Shown here: piece by piece, positions 49,440-59,047 of the stretch
Layout of the letters: each line of letters begins with the position of its first letter
Position numbering within the stretch: position 1 is the stretch's first letter
Assembly (NCBI RefSeq): GCF_019455385.1
Contig: NZ_JACOFR010000012.1
Location: 148,235 to 212,234, forward strand
DNA length: 64,000 nucleotides
Reading direction: 5' to 3'
Source of the DNA: Bradyrhizobium sp. BR 10289
GTDB lineage: Bacteria > Pseudomonadota > Alphaproteobacteria > Rhizobiales > Xanthobacteraceae
Program-made: the position numbers and the translations under genes
The notes under the pieces: model-generated
The model's database searches: none
What the model saw: the letters and a program-made list of their open reading frames with translations, nothing else
What the model was told of the DNA's origin: nothing

Positions 49440-52028
49440 ATGACACGCCGTCGTCTGACGCTGGTTGCGGGTTTGGCGCTCGCGATCGCAGGAATGCTCG
49501 CGACGCCGGCGCTTGCCGAGAAAGGTCTCGCCGCCGAAAGCGCGCGGATCAACGCGCTGCTGAGCGCCGGCAAATATTCGGAAGCGCTGCCGCTGGCGCA
49601 GGCGATGGTTGCGGGTTTGGAGAAGGAGAACGGCCGCGAGCTCGCTGCCGCGCTCAACAATCTCGGCCAGGTCCATGCCGGCCAGGGCCGCGACGATCTC
49701 GCCGAGCCGCACTATAAGCGCGCGATCGCGCTGATGGAAAAATCCCTCGGTTTCGAAACGCCGCTGCTTTCGGCCGAGCTCACTAATCTCGCTGCGCTCT
49801 ATCAGAGGCAGGGCCGCTTTGCGGAGGCCGAGCCGCTGTTCAAGCGCGCTTTGGCCGTGAGCGAGAAGGGCCTGTCGCGCGAGCATCCCGATGTGGGCCG
49901 GGCCCTCAACAATCTCGCCACGCTCTACGTCAAGCAGGAGCGGCAGGCTGAGGCCGAACCGCTGTTCCAGCGCGCGCTCGCGATCTATCAGAAGGCCGCA
50001 GGTCCAGAGCATCCCGCCGTTGCCACGGTCCTGAACAACATCGGCCAGGTCGATCGCGACCTCAACCGCGACGCGGATGCCGAGGCGCCGATCAAGCGTT
50101 CGCTCGCCATCCGCGAAAAGGTGCTGGGCCCCGATCATCCCGATGTTGCGCGCTCGCTCAACAATCTCGCCGGGCTCTACGAGCACCAGCAGCGCTATGC
50201 CGATGCCGAGCCGCTCTACCGGCGAGCTCTTGCCATCCGCGAGCGTGCGCTCGGGCCGGATCATCCTGACGTTCTGACCTCGACCGGCAATCTTGCTTAT
50301 TTCCTCCATGTTTCGGGGCGCACCGCCGATGCGCTGCCGCTGGCGGAGCGGACGCTGCGCAGCGATCGCGCGCAGCTGCGTGTGGTGTTGCCGATCCTGT
50401 TTGCCGCGCGCCAGCAGCATCTCCTACCCGACGACAAGGCTCTCGATGAAGCGCTGGCCGCGATCCAGCGGGGTACGCAATCGTCCGCAGCTTCCGCGGT
50501 GAACAAGCTCGCGGTTCGCCTTGCCGCCGGCAGCGACCGGCTCGCCGAGCTCGTGCGCAAGGATCAGGATCTCGGCTCCGAGGCCGAGGCGCTCGATAAG
50601 GCGATCGTCTCGGCGGTGGCGAAGCGGGCCGCGCAACGCGATACAGCGGCCGAGCAGCGCAGCCGCGCGCGGATCGCGGCGATCGCCAGCGAGCGCGCCG
50701 GCCTGCAAAAGACGCTCGCCGTCGAATTTCCCGACTATGCCTCGCTCTCCAACCCGCTGCCGCTCGCGGTGAAGGAGATCCAGCCGCTGCTGTCGGCCGA
50801 TGAAGCCATGACGATCTATTCCGTCGTCGACAAGCGAAGCTATGTCATCGCGATCACGCGCGGGGGCGTCGACTGGAAGGAGATTCCGCTCGGCGCCGAT
50901 GCACTGACGCAGAAGGTCACTGCATTCCGCAAAGGGCTCGACGTCGGCAAGGCCCGCGATGCCTCCGGCAAATCGGGATTGTTCGACCTCGCGCTCGCCA
51001 ACGAGCTTTATGTCGCGCTGCTCGGTCCGGTCGAAACGCTGACGAAGGACAAACGCAGCCTTTTGGTGGTGCCGTCGGCGGCGCTGACCGCGTTGCCGTT
51101 TCATCTCCTCGTCACGGAGACGCCGCAAGCTGCAATCCCGGACAGGCTCGAAGGTTATCGCAACGCCGCCTGGCTGCTGCGGCGTCAGGCCGTGTCGGTG
51201 CTGCCGTCGGTGATCAGCCTGAAATCGCTGCGCGCCTTTGCGCGCAGGGATCAGGGCGTCAAGCCGATGACCGGCTTCGGCGATCCTGTGTTCAACCCCG
51301 CGGCGGAAGGGCCGGCCGATCGTCGCGCCGCAAGCGGCAAGGTTGCCGCGCGCAGCATCGCGATGATGGCCTATACCGATTTCTGGCGCGGCGCCGGCGT
51401 CGACCGCGCGCAGCTTGCGAAAGCGCTGCCGCAATTGCCCGACACCGCCGACGAGCTGAACGCAGTGGCCAAGGATGTTGGCGCTCGCGATGCCGACATC
51501 CATCTCGGCCGCGATGCCAGCGAAACGACGCTGAAGCGTGCAGCGCTTGCTCAATACGGTATCATCTACTTTGCCACCCACGGCCTCGTGGCCGGCGACG
51601 TCAAGGGACTGGGCGAGCCCTCGCTTGCGCTCTCCATTCCCGATCAACCCACGGAGCTCGACGACGGCCTGCTCACCGCGAGCGAAGTCGCCCAGCTCAA
51701 GCTCAATGCGGATTGGGTTGTATTGTCGGCCTGCAACACCATTGCCGGCGACAAGCCCGGCGCCGAGGCGCTATCGGGGCTGGCGCGCTCGTTCTTCTAT
51801 GCCGGTGCCCGCGCGCTGTTGGTGTCGCATTGGGCAGTGGATTCGGAAGCAGCCACCCGCTTGACCACGTCGACTTTCGCTTTGCTCAAAAACGAACCAG
51901 GAATCGGCCGTGCCGAAGCTTTGCGCCGCGCGATGTTAACCTACGTTGACGATACGTCGTCGCCGCGTAACGCCTATCCCGCGATGTGGGGGCCGTTCGC
52001 ACTCATCGGTGAGGGTGATGTACGATAA
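49440..52028 (+). CDS. Exported TPR-CHAT domain protein (caspase-like)
   Basis: An 862-residue protein. A signal peptide (MTRRRLTLVAGLALAIAGML, cleavage near ALA-EK) is followed by about six tetratricopeptide repeats of the kinesin-light-chain type (residues about 35-290), recognised by the recurring LNNLA-LY and AEPLYRRAL units, and an Ala-rich helical part. The C-terminal CHAT domain (about 500-860) has the caspase-like dyad: His714 in FATHGL and Cys765 in LSACNT, plus a late WAVDSEA. CHAT proteases cleave partners, usually with TPRs binding the target. Export to the periplasm is inferred from the signal peptide. It sits between the HugZ-like gene and pckA. Confidence 0.88.
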   Translation: MTRRRLTLVAGLALAIAGMLATPALAEKGLAAESARINALLSAGKYSEALPLAQAMVAGLEKENGRELAAALNNLGQVHAGQGRDDLAEPHYKRAIALMEKSLGFETPLLSAELTNLAALYQRQGRFAEAEPLFKRALAVSEKGLSREHPDVGRALNNLATLYVKQERQAEAEPLFQRALAIYQKAAGPEHPAVATVLNNIGQVDRDLNRDADAEAPIKRSLAIREKVLGPDHPDVARSLNNLAGLYEHQQRYADAEPLYRRALAIRERALGPDHPDVLTSTGNLAYFLHVSGRTADALPLAERTLRSDRAQLRVVLPILFAARQQHLLPDDKALDEALAAIQRGTQSSAASAVNKLAVRLAAGSDRLAELVRKDQDLGSEAEALDKAIVSAVAKRAAQRDTAAEQRSRARIAAIASERAGLQKTLAVEFPDYASLSNPLPLAVKEIQPLLSADEAMTIYSVVDKRSYVIAITRGGVDWKEIPLGADALTQKVTAFRKGLDVGKARDASGKSGLFDLALANELYVALLGPVETLTKDKRSLLVVPSAALTALPFHLLVTETPQAAIPDRLEGYRNAAWLLRRQAVSVLPSVISLKSLRAFARRDQGVKPMTGFGDPVFNPAAEGPADRRAASGKVAARSIAMMAYTDFWRGAGVDRAQLAKALPQLPDTADELNAVAKDVGARDADIHLGRDASETTLKRAALAQYGIIYFATHGLVAGDVKGLGEPSLALSIPDQPTELDDGLLTASEVAQLKLNADWVVLSACNTIAGDKPGAEALSGLARSFFYAGARALLVSHWAVDSEAATRLTTSTFALLKNEPGIGRAEALRRAMLTYVDDTSSPRNAYPAMWGPFALIGEGDVR

Positions 52029-52090
52029 ATCACCGCGACGGATTGTGCGTCGCAATAACCCTACATAACGCCGAAACACGCATTTGGTTG

Positions 52091-52112
52091 CGCGATCATT
52101 CGCGGTTTTTTT
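52091..52112 (+). terminator. Intrinsic terminator after the TPR-CHAT gene
   Basis: CGCGA-TCAT-TCGCG followed by G and seven T residues, about 60 bases past the stop. The stem is short (5 bases) but the T-run is clear. Confidence 0.55.
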
Positions 52113-52300
52113 GGTGCGCCTGCTCAGACCTGACATGCGCGACGTTTGGCGCGGTCCTTGAATAAACCAAATCCTGCGGGATCAGCTTGGCAACGTCGGC
52201 GTTCACCGATATTAGGTCGTCCAACCGAGGCCGGACGGCCTGTAATTCACGGTGGCCGCGATGGTGCCAAAGATTGGTGGCGCTATGTGTCGCGGGTTCT

Positions 52301-52316
52301 AGGAGGGTTTTTCGTG
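52301..52316 (+). promoter_or_regulatory. Strong ribosome site with GTG start of pckA
   Basis: AGGAGGG at 52301-52307 lies six bases before the GTG at 52314, which sets the start of pckA. The open frame upstream (to 52146) is therefore not used. Confidence 0.8.
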
Positions 52317-53930
52317 CAAGAGACGGGCGTGCGCAACGGTGCCTTCGGCGCTGACAAATTCGGCTTAAAGAATCTCAAGCAGGTTCACTGGAACCTTGGT
52401 GCGCCGCAACTCTATCAATACTCGCTCGCCGCTGGCGAGGCGGTGCTGTCCGCCGACGGCGCGCTCTGTGCCGACACCGGCGAGTTCACGGGCCGCAGCC
52501 CGAAGGACAAGTTCACGGTGCGTGACGCCACGACCGACAAGAAGATGTGGTGGGCCGGCAACCAATCGATCACTGCAGAGCAGTTCGAGACGCTCTATCA
52601 GGACTTCCTCAAGCACGCCGAAGGCAAGCGCCTGTTTGCGCAGGACCTCTATGGCGGCGCCGATCCGGCCTACCGGATCAAGACCCGGGTCTTCACCGAG
52701 CTCGCCTGGCACTCGCTGTTCATCCGCACGCTCTTGATCCGCCCCGAGGCGATCGAGCTGTCGACCTTCGTGCCGGAACTCACCATCATCGACATGCCGA
52801 GCTTCCGCGCCGATCCGAAGCGCCATGGCTGCAAGTCGGAGAACGTCGTCGCGATCGACTTCGCCCGCAAGATCGTCCTGATCGGCGGCTCCTATTATGC
52901 CGGCGAGATGAAGAAGTCGGTCTTCACCACGCTGAACTATTACCTGCCAGAGCGCGGCGTGATGCCGATGCACTGCTCGGCCAATGTCGGTGCCAAGGGC
53001 GACACCGCGATCTTCTTCGGCCTGTCGGGCACCGGCAAGACCACGCTGTCGGCCGATCCGAACCGCACCCTGATCGGTGACGACGAGCACGGCTGGGGTC
53101 CGAACGGCGTGTTCAACTTCGAGGGCGGCTGCTACGCCAAGTGCATCAAGCTCTCGCAGGAAGCCGAGCCCGAGATCTACGCGGCGTCGACCCGCTTCGG
53201 CGCGGTGCTCGAGAACTGCGTGCTCGACGAAGACACCCGCGTGGTCGATTTCGACGACGGCTCCAAGACCGAGAACACGCGCTCGGCCTATCCGCTCGAC
53301 TTCATCCCGAACGCTTCGCGCACCGGCCGCGCGCCGCAGCCGAAGAACGTGGTGATGCTCGCCGCCGACGCCTTCGGCGTGCTGCCGCCGATCGCAAAGC
53401 TGTCGCCGGCACAGGCGATGTACCACTTCCTCTCCGGCTACACCGCCAAGGTCGCCGGCACCGAGCGCGGCCTCGGCAACGAGCCGCAGCCGGAGTTCTC
53501 GACCTGCTTCGGCTCGCCCTTCCTGCCGCTCGATCCGTCCGTCTACGGCAACATGCTGCGCGACCTGATCGCCCAGCACAATGTCGATTGCTGGCTGGTC
53601 AACACCGGCTGGACCGGCGGCAAGTATGGCGTCGGCTCGCGCATGCCGATCAAGGTGACGCGCGCGCTGCTCACCGCTGCGCTGGATGGTTCCTTGCGCA
53701 ACGTCGAATTCCGCACCGACAAATATTTCGGCTTCGCGGTCCCGACCGCGCTGCCGGGCGTGCCAGCTGAGATCCTCAACCCGGTCAACACCTGGAAGGA
53801 CAAGGACGAGTTCGACAAGACCGCCCGCGCCTTGGTCGGCATGTTCCAGAAGAACTTCGCCAAGTTCGAGGCCCAGGTCGACGCCGAAGTGCGCGCCGCC
53901 GCCCCGGACGTGAAGCTCGCGGCGGAGTAA
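52314..53930 (+). CDS. pckA: Phosphoenolpyruvate carboxykinase (ATP)
   Basis: A 538-residue enzyme that turns oxaloacetate and ATP into phosphoenolpyruvate, the entry step of gluconeogenesis from C4 acids. The kinase P-loop GLSGTGKTTL is at residues 236-245, followed by LIGDDEHGW, and YHFLSGYTAKVAGTE and NTGWTGGKYG are also signatures. The GTG start at 52314 has an excellent ribosome site and gives the expected length. In many Rhizobiales pckA lies directly beside chvI; here two genes separate them. Confidence 0.96.
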   Translation: MQETGVRNGAFGADKFGLKNLKQVHWNLGAPQLYQYSLAAGEAVLSADGALCADTGEFTGRSPKDKFTVRDATTDKKMWWAGNQSITAEQFETLYQDFLKHAEGKRLFAQDLYGGADPAYRIKTRVFTELAWHSLFIRTLLIRPEAIELSTFVPELTIIDMPSFRADPKRHGCKSENVVAIDFARKIVLIGGSYYAGEMKKSVFTTLNYYLPERGVMPMHCSANVGAKGDTAIFFGLSGTGKTTLSADPNRTLIGDDEHGWGPNGVFNFEGGCYAKCIKLSQEAEPEIYAASTRFGAVLENCVLDEDTRVVDFDDGSKTENTRSAYPLDFIPNASRTGRAPQPKNVVMLAADAFGVLPPIAKLSPAQAMYHFLSGYTAKVAGTERGLGNEPQPEFSTCFGSPFLPLDPSVYGNMLRDLIAQHNVDCWLVNTGWTGGKYGVGSRMPIKVTRALLTAALDGSLRNVEFRTDKYFGFAVPTALPGVPAEILNPVNTWKDKDEFDKTARALVGMFQKNFAKFEAQVDAEVRAAAPDVKLAAE

Positions 53931-53955
53931 GGTTCGCAGCGATTGAAATACGAAG

Positions 53956-53978
53956 GGCGGCCGAGAGGCCGCCTTTTT
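53956..53978 (+). terminator. Intrinsic terminator of pckA
   Basis: GGCGGCC-GAGA-GGCCGCC followed by TTTTT, starting 25 bases after the pckA stop. A classic rho-independent terminator. Confidence 0.9.
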
Positions 53979-54011
53979 GTTTGTGAGCGCTCGTGCGAGC
54001 CACACACTCAA

Positions 54012-54154
54012 TGTCGTCCCCGCGAACGCGGGGACCCATACCGCGTGATTTATCGATTGGTTCCAGTTCAAGTCCCGGCGAAGAAGAGATCACGACCAAT
54101 CTTCGCCAAATTACTCCCTGCGGTTATGGGTCCCTGCGTTCGCAGGGACGACAG
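54012..54154. repeat. Palindromic intergenic repeat, diverged family B copy
   Basis: TGTCGTCCCCGCGAACGCGG and GGGACCCATA at the left match the inverted TATGGGTCCCTGCGTTCGCA and GGGACGACAG at the right. It lies between the converging pckA and thioesterase genes. Confidence 0.85.
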
Positions 54155-54166
54155 CGGAGCAAGACC

Positions 54167-54988
54167 TCACGCCTTGAAATACGCGATCTGCGTCGTGGTC
54201 GCGAGCAACCTGCCGTTCGGCGACCACAGCTCGGCGTTCTGGTCGGCGTAGCTCTTGTGCATGATCTTCGAGTCCGCCGTCGCCAGCAACCGCGTGATGT
54301 CTTCGGCCGAGAGCTCGTCGCCGTCGGTGTGGAAATAGGTCGTCAGCGACACCGTGCCGAACGGCACCAGCTCGCGCCTTGCATGGAAGATGCGGCCGAA
54401 GAACGCGTCCGACATCGACATCAGCGAGAGCATGTCGAGCTTGCGCGGCGTGCGGTCGCTGATCCAGATCTTCGAATAGGTGCTGGCGAGCTCGGCCTGC
54501 GGCGGGCCGAGCCGCATCTCGCCCTCGACGAAACGGAATTCATACTGGTTGGCCCAGGATGCCGAGATCTTTGGAAACGGCAGCGTCTGTTCGAACGGCT
54601 TTGCACCCGGATATTGCGCCACCCGGTGCTCCCAGGACGGCCGCCGCTCGGCGAACACGGCGGTGGCGAGTGTTGCGACCTCGCCGCCGCCCTGCGACAG
54701 TTCGACGCTCCAGTGTTGGCTGGAGCGGTTGGCCTTCACCAGGCGGATGTCGAGATCGAACGGCCCTTTCGCGATCGGCGCGCAGTAATTGACGGTCAGC
54801 GCCAGCGGCTCGCCGGCGCGCTCTGGATGCTCGATCAGCGCGCGCAAAATGGTTGCGGCGGTGATGCCGCCGAACGGGCCGACAAAGGCCCAGTAATCGT
54901 CGCTGGTGTGCCCCTGCCAGCTCGAGTCACCCGCGGTGATGCGGGTGGCGTCGTCGAACGGGTGCGGGAGCTTGGCGTGCATTGTCAT
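54167..54988 (-). CDS. TesB-like thioesterase family protein
   Basis: A 273-residue protein with the double hot-dog layout of acyl-CoA thioesterases of the TesB-like group. Visible segments are DDYWAFVGPFGGITAATILRAL near the start and FHARRELVPFGTVSLTTYFH later; the C-terminus ends GRLLATTTQIAYFKA. It likely cleaves acyl-CoA thioesters, but the catalytic residues are not certain from sequence alone. The ATG at 54988 is used. Confidence 0.82.
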   Translation of the reverse strand: MTMHAKLPHPFDDATRITAGDSSWQGHTSDDYWAFVGPFGGITAATILRALIEHPERAGEPLALTVNYCAPIAKGPFDLDIRLVKANRSSQHWSVELSQGGGEVATLATAVFAERRPSWEHRVAQYPGAKPFEQTLPFPKISASWANQYEFRFVEGEMRLGPPQAELASTYSKIWISDRTPRKLDMLSLMSMSDAFFGRIFHARRELVPFGTVSLTTYFHTDGDELSAEDITRLLATADSKIMHKSYADQNAELWSPNGRLLATTTQIAYFKA

Positions 54989-55079
54989 ATCCGGCTTTCA
55001 ATGACGGACGTCATACCACGTCCGCCGCCGGCTTGTGCAATTACCTCAGGCATAACCTCGGCTTCCACGCGGCGGAAAA

Positions 55080-57605
55080 TCAGCCGGCGGCGTCGCGCAG
55101 GTTCGGCAGCATCGGCGTGGTCGGATTGACCGGCACGTTCCAGATTTCCTCGGCGTATTCGCGGATGGTGCGATCCGAGGAGAACCACGCCATGCGCGCG
55201 ACGTTGAGGATGGAGGCACGCGTCCAGGCCGGCGTCACCTGCCAGCGCGCATCGACGCCGCGCTGCGCCTCGTAATAGGAATCGAAATCGGCGCTGACCA
55301 TGTAATGGTCGAGATAGCGCAGCGCGTGCGCGATGGATTCGAAGCGGCCGGGATCGCCGGGCGAGAACTCGCCGGCGCCGATCGCATTGATGGCGCGCTG
55401 CAGCTTCGGCGAATTGCGGATCACGTCGGAGGCGTCCAGCCCCTGCTTGCGGCGGATCATGACGTCGCCGGCCTCCATGCCGAAGATCGCGATGTTCTCC
55501 GCGCCGACATGGTCGCGGATCTCGATATTGGCGCCGTCGAGCGTGCCGATGGTGAGGGCACCGTTCAGCGCCAGCTTCATGTTGCCGGTGCCGGAGGCCT
55601 CCATGCCGGCGGTCGAGATCTGCTCGGACAGGTCGGCCGCGGGAATGATCACTTCCGCAAGGCTGACATTGTAGTCCGGCAGGAACACGACCTTCAGCTT
55701 GCCGCCGATCGCGGGATCGTTGTTGACGATTTCGGCGACGTCGTTGATCAGCTTGATGATCAGTTTGGCGTATTTGTAGCTCGCCGCCGCCTTGCCGGCG
55801 AAGATCTTGACGCGCGGCACCCAATTGCCGTTGGGATCGTCCTTGATCGCCTGGTACAGCGCGACCGTCTCGATGATGTTGAGCAGCTGGCGCTTGTATT
55901 CGTGGATGCGCTTGATCTGCACGTCGAACAGCGCATGCGGATCGACCTTGATGCCGAGCCGCTCGCCGATCAGCCGCGCCAGCGCGGTCTTGTTGTGAAG
56001 CTTGACGCTGCGGTACTTCTTCTGGAATTCGACGTCGCTGGCGCGCGCTTCGATCAGCGAGAGCTGGGTCGGGTCGTCGAGCACGGCGTCGCCGCAGACC
56101 TCGCGCAGGAGATCGGTCAGCTTCGGGTTCGCCAGCATCAGCCAGCGGCGGAAGGTGATGCCGTTGGTCTTGTTGGTGATGCGGCCGGGATAGAGATGGT
56201 TGAGATCGTGGAACACGGTCTCGCGCATCAGGTCCGAATGCATCGCCGAGACGCCGTTGATGCGGTGCGAGCCGACGAAGGCGAGCTGGCCCATGCGGAC
56301 GCGGCGGCCGCTCTTCTCGTCGATCAGCGAGACCGAGGCGCGGAAGTCGATATCGCCCGGCGCGCGCGCTTCGGCGAGCGCGAGATGCTGGACGTTGATG
56401 CGGTAGATGATCTCGAGATGCCGCGGCAACAGCCGCTCGAACAGCTCGACCGGCCAGGTTTCCAGCGCCTCGGGCAGCAGCGTGTGGTTGGTGTAGGAGA
56501 GGGTGGCGACCGTGATCTTCCAGGCCTCGTCCCAGCGGAAATTGTGAAGGTCGACGAGGATGCGCATCAGCTCGGTGACGGCAAGGCTCGGATGGGTGTC
56601 GTTGAGCTGCACCGCGACCTTGCTGGCGAGGCTGCGCAGCTGGCCATCGGACGACAGATGCCGCTTGACCAGATCCTGCAGCGAGGCCGAGACGAAGAAA
56701 TATTCCTGCCGCAGCCGCAGCTCGCGGCCCGCCGGGCTCTCGTCGTTCGGATAGAGGAATTTGCAGATCGCCTCGGCGCGCGACTGCTCGGCGCTGGCGC
56801 TGACATAGTCGCCCTTGTTGAAGGCATCCAGCTTGAGCGGATCGGGCGAGCGCGCCGACCACAGCCGCAGCGCGTTGACGTGCTGGCCGCGCCAGCCCAC
56901 GATCGGCGTGTCATAGGCGATCGCCTGCACGGTCTCGCCCGGATGCCAGATCGCGCGGTCGCGGCCCTTGTCGTCGACATGCTCGACGCCGCCGCCGAAA
57001 TTGACGTCGTAGATCACTTCGGGCCGCTGCAATTCCCAGGGGTTGCCGAAGCCGAGCCATTCGTCGGGATATTCCTGCTGCCAGCCTTGGTTGATGATCT
57101 GGCGGAACAGGCCGTAATCGTAGCGGATGCCGTAGCCGATCGCGGGGATCGACAGCGTCGCCATGCTCTCCATGAAGCAGGCGGCGAGCCGGCCGAGGCC
57201 GCCATTGCCGAGCGCCGCGTCCGGCTCGCATTTGCGCAACTCCGGCAGCGACACGCCGAGATCGCCGAGCGCGACCTCGAAGATCTTCAAGAGCCCCATA
57301 TTGTTCAGCGCGTCGGTGAAGAGGCGGCCGATCAAAAATTCGAGCGAGAGATAATAGACGCGCTTGCGCCCCGCATCGTAGCTGTGCTTCTCCGCCGTGA
57401 GCCAGCGATGCACGATGCGGTCGCGCAGCGCCAGCGCCGCGGCCTGGTACCAGTCGTGCCTGGTCGCCATGCCGGCGTCCTTGCCGATGGCAAGGCGCAG
57501 CTTCGCCAGGATCGCGCCCTTGATCTCAGCCAGCGCCAGTTCGTCGATGGGCTGGTTGGCGGCGGAAAAATTGGGCTGGAACGATTGATCTTGCAAGGCC
57601 GTCAC
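55080..57605 (-). CDS. glgP: Glycogen/starch/alpha-glucan phosphorylase
   Basis: An 841-residue phosphorylase that releases glucose-1-phosphate from alpha-1,4-glucans. The pyridoxal-phosphate Lys is K677 in EASGTGNMKLALNGAL. Also visible are LGNGGLGRLAACFMES and NDTHPSLAVTELMR. The start is unclear: all candidates are non-ATG (GTG 57605, TTG 57596, GTG 57683). I use 57605 as a compromise in length. No other glycogen genes lie nearby, although glgP is often in a glg cluster. Confidence 0.93.
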   Translation of the reverse strand: MTALQDQSFQPNFSAANQPIDELALAEIKGAILAKLRLAIGKDAGMATRHDWYQAAALALRDRIVHRWLTAEKHSYDAGRKRVYYLSLEFLIGRLFTDALNNMGLLKIFEVALGDLGVSLPELRKCEPDAALGNGGLGRLAACFMESMATLSIPAIGYGIRYDYGLFRQIINQGWQQEYPDEWLGFGNPWELQRPEVIYDVNFGGGVEHVDDKGRDRAIWHPGETVQAIAYDTPIVGWRGQHVNALRLWSARSPDPLKLDAFNKGDYVSASAEQSRAEAICKFLYPNDESPAGRELRLRQEYFFVSASLQDLVKRHLSSDGQLRSLASKVAVQLNDTHPSLAVTELMRILVDLHNFRWDEAWKITVATLSYTNHTLLPEALETWPVELFERLLPRHLEIIYRINVQHLALAEARAPGDIDFRASVSLIDEKSGRRVRMGQLAFVGSHRINGVSAMHSDLMRETVFHDLNHLYPGRITNKTNGITFRRWLMLANPKLTDLLREVCGDAVLDDPTQLSLIEARASDVEFQKKYRSVKLHNKTALARLIGERLGIKVDPHALFDVQIKRIHEYKRQLLNIIETVALYQAIKDDPNGNWVPRVKIFAGKAAASYKYAKLIIKLINDVAEIVNNDPAIGGKLKVVFLPDYNVSLAEVIIPAADLSEQISTAGMEASGTGNMKLALNGALTIGTLDGANIEIRDHVGAENIAIFGMEAGDVMIRRKQGLDASDVIRNSPKLQRAINAIGAGEFSPGDPGRFESIAHALRYLDHYMVSADFDSYYEAQRGVDARWQVTPAWTRASILNVARMAWFSSDRTIREYAEEIWNVPVNPTTPMLPNLRDAAG

Positions 57606-57804
57606 TTCCTGGTCGACAGAAACACCACTGAACCCTATGCGCCTTGCCGCTGTGCCGGAACCATCGCTGGCGCGGCCATGCACTGCACTGGCGCAAAATT
57701 ATGCAAGGAACGGGCCGGTTTGGGAACCCGGACGAGCACGGAGAAACCCAGATTTACTGCTAGGATGACGATCAATTCGGCCATCAGTGTGGAGGAAACG
57801 TGCC

Positions 57805-58050
57805 ATGAGACAGCTGATGCGATTGCTGATCGAAATCGTCGCTGCGGCGCTGCTTGTCGTCTGCATCACCGCTTCGAGCGCCGCATTTGCGGCCGGCAAG
57901 ATCGGCCGCAGCGCCGATGGCCTGAGCTGCGGCTTCAGCCTCCCGCAAAATGCATCGCCCGCCGCCCGCTGCGCTGCGATCAAGCGCCAATGCGGCGGCA
58001 AGTTCTTCGCAAATGCGTGCGGGGGCAGGCTGGTGTCGGCGGCGAGTTGA
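57805..58050 (+). CDS. Small exported protein with Cys-rich tail
   Basis: An 81-residue exported protein with a signal peptide (about residues 1-29, ending AAFA-AG) and a mature part with four Cys (DGLSCGFSL, ARCAAIKRQCGGKFFANACGG). Four Cys may form two disulfides. Function unknown. GGAGG lies nine bases ahead of the ATG at 57805; a GTG at 57787 overlaps that site and is rejected. Confidence 0.7.
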   Translation: MRQLMRLLIEIVAAALLVVCITASSAAFAAGKIGRSADGLSCGFSLPQNASPAARCAAIKRQCGGKFFANACGGRLVSAAS

Positions 58051-58088
58051 GGCGACGCCGGGCGGTTCGCCAGCTCAGGCCGCCTTCT

Positions 58089-58949
58089 TCAAGCTGCCTT
58101 GGCCTGCACGTCCTCGCAAAACTCCGCGAGCCGGTCCGCGAGCCGCAGCGTTGCGGAGCTCGCGTTGGGCGCGGCCATCAGCGCCACCTCGGTCTTGTTG
58201 ATCGGCGCAAAGCCGTCCTTCGCCGTCAGCACGCGATGGTCGGGCTGGATCGACATCTCCGAGAGAATGCTCAGCCCCATGCCGGCGGCAACGGCCGCCT
58301 GAATGCCGGCGAGGCTCGATGACATGTAAGACATGTGCCAGGCCCGGCCAGCGCTCTCGAGCGCGTGAATCGCGCCGGCGCGGTAGAGGCAGCCGAGCGG
58401 AAAGCCGATCAGCGGCACCGATGGCACGTTGATGTCGACGGGATGGTTCTTGCTGGTGACCCAATGCACCTCCTCGGGCCACACCGCGATGGCGTCCTTG
58501 CCGCCGGCCTCGCGCTTGAACAGCGCGAGATCGAGTTCGCCGCGATCGAGATCGCGGGCGAGGTTCTTGCTCTGGTCGGCGCGCACGTCGAGCCGCAGGT
58601 TCGGATGCGAGCGTGCGAAGGCGCCCAGCAGTTTTGCCAGACGGTACGCCGCAAAATCCTCGGGGATGCCGAGCCGCACCGCACCCCCGCCGGGTTCGCG
58701 CAGCACGTCGCGCGCCTCCTCGGCCAGCGCCAGCAGCCGCCGCGCATAGGAGAGCAGCCGCTCGCCGGCTTCGGTGGGACGCACGTCCTTGCCGTCCCGA
58801 TGCAGAAGCACTTGGCCGACATCTTCTTCCAGCCGCTTGATCTGCTGGCTGACGGTCGATTGCGTGCGGTGAACGCGCTCGCCGGCGCGGGTGAATCCGC
58901 CGGCCTCGACCACCGAGACGAAGCTGCGCAGGAGCTCCAGATCGAGCAT
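58089..58949 (-). CDS. LysR family transcriptional regulator
   Basis: A 286-residue regulator. The N-terminal winged helix (LELLRSFVSVVEAGGFTRAGERVHRTQSTVSQQIK within residues 3-40) is followed by a ligand-binding domain typical of the family. It is divergent from an EamA transporter gene, which it probably controls. The start at 58949 follows GGAGG; ATGs at 58961 and 58991 are less well placed. Confidence 0.92.
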   Translation of the reverse strand: MLDLELLRSFVSVVEAGGFTRAGERVHRTQSTVSQQIKRLEEDVGQVLLHRDGKDVRPTEAGERLLSYARRLLALAEEARDVLREPGGGAVRLGIPEDFAAYRLAKLLGAFARSHPNLRLDVRADQSKNLARDLDRGELDLALFKREAGGKDAIAVWPEEVHWVTSKNHPVDINVPSVPLIGFPLGCLYRAGAIHALESAGRAWHMSYMSSSLAGIQAAVAAGMGLSILSEMSIQPDHRVLTAKDGFAPINKTEVALMAAPNASSATLRLADRLAEFCEDVQAKAA

Positions 58950-58974
58950 AGGGGCCTCCATTCGAAAATCCACT

Positions 58975-58989
58975 GATTTAGAGTTAATC
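58975..58989. promoter_or_regulatory. LysR-type binding site candidate
   Basis: GATT-N7-AATC is a dyad in the AT-rich gap between the divergent LysR and EamA genes. Such dyads are the usual site for LysR-type proteins. The AT-rich block extends to about 59000 and probably holds both promoters. Confidence 0.4.
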
Positions 58990-59047
58990 ATTTAATTTCC
59001 AAATGGCAAGCCGGCTCTCTAGATCGAGGGCTCAGGAGAATGCCCTC

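Noticed and set aside
49440..52028. TPR-CHAT as part of a type III-E CRISPR (craspase) system
   Set aside because: No Cas7-11 or CRISPR array is nearby, and the signal peptide suggests export.
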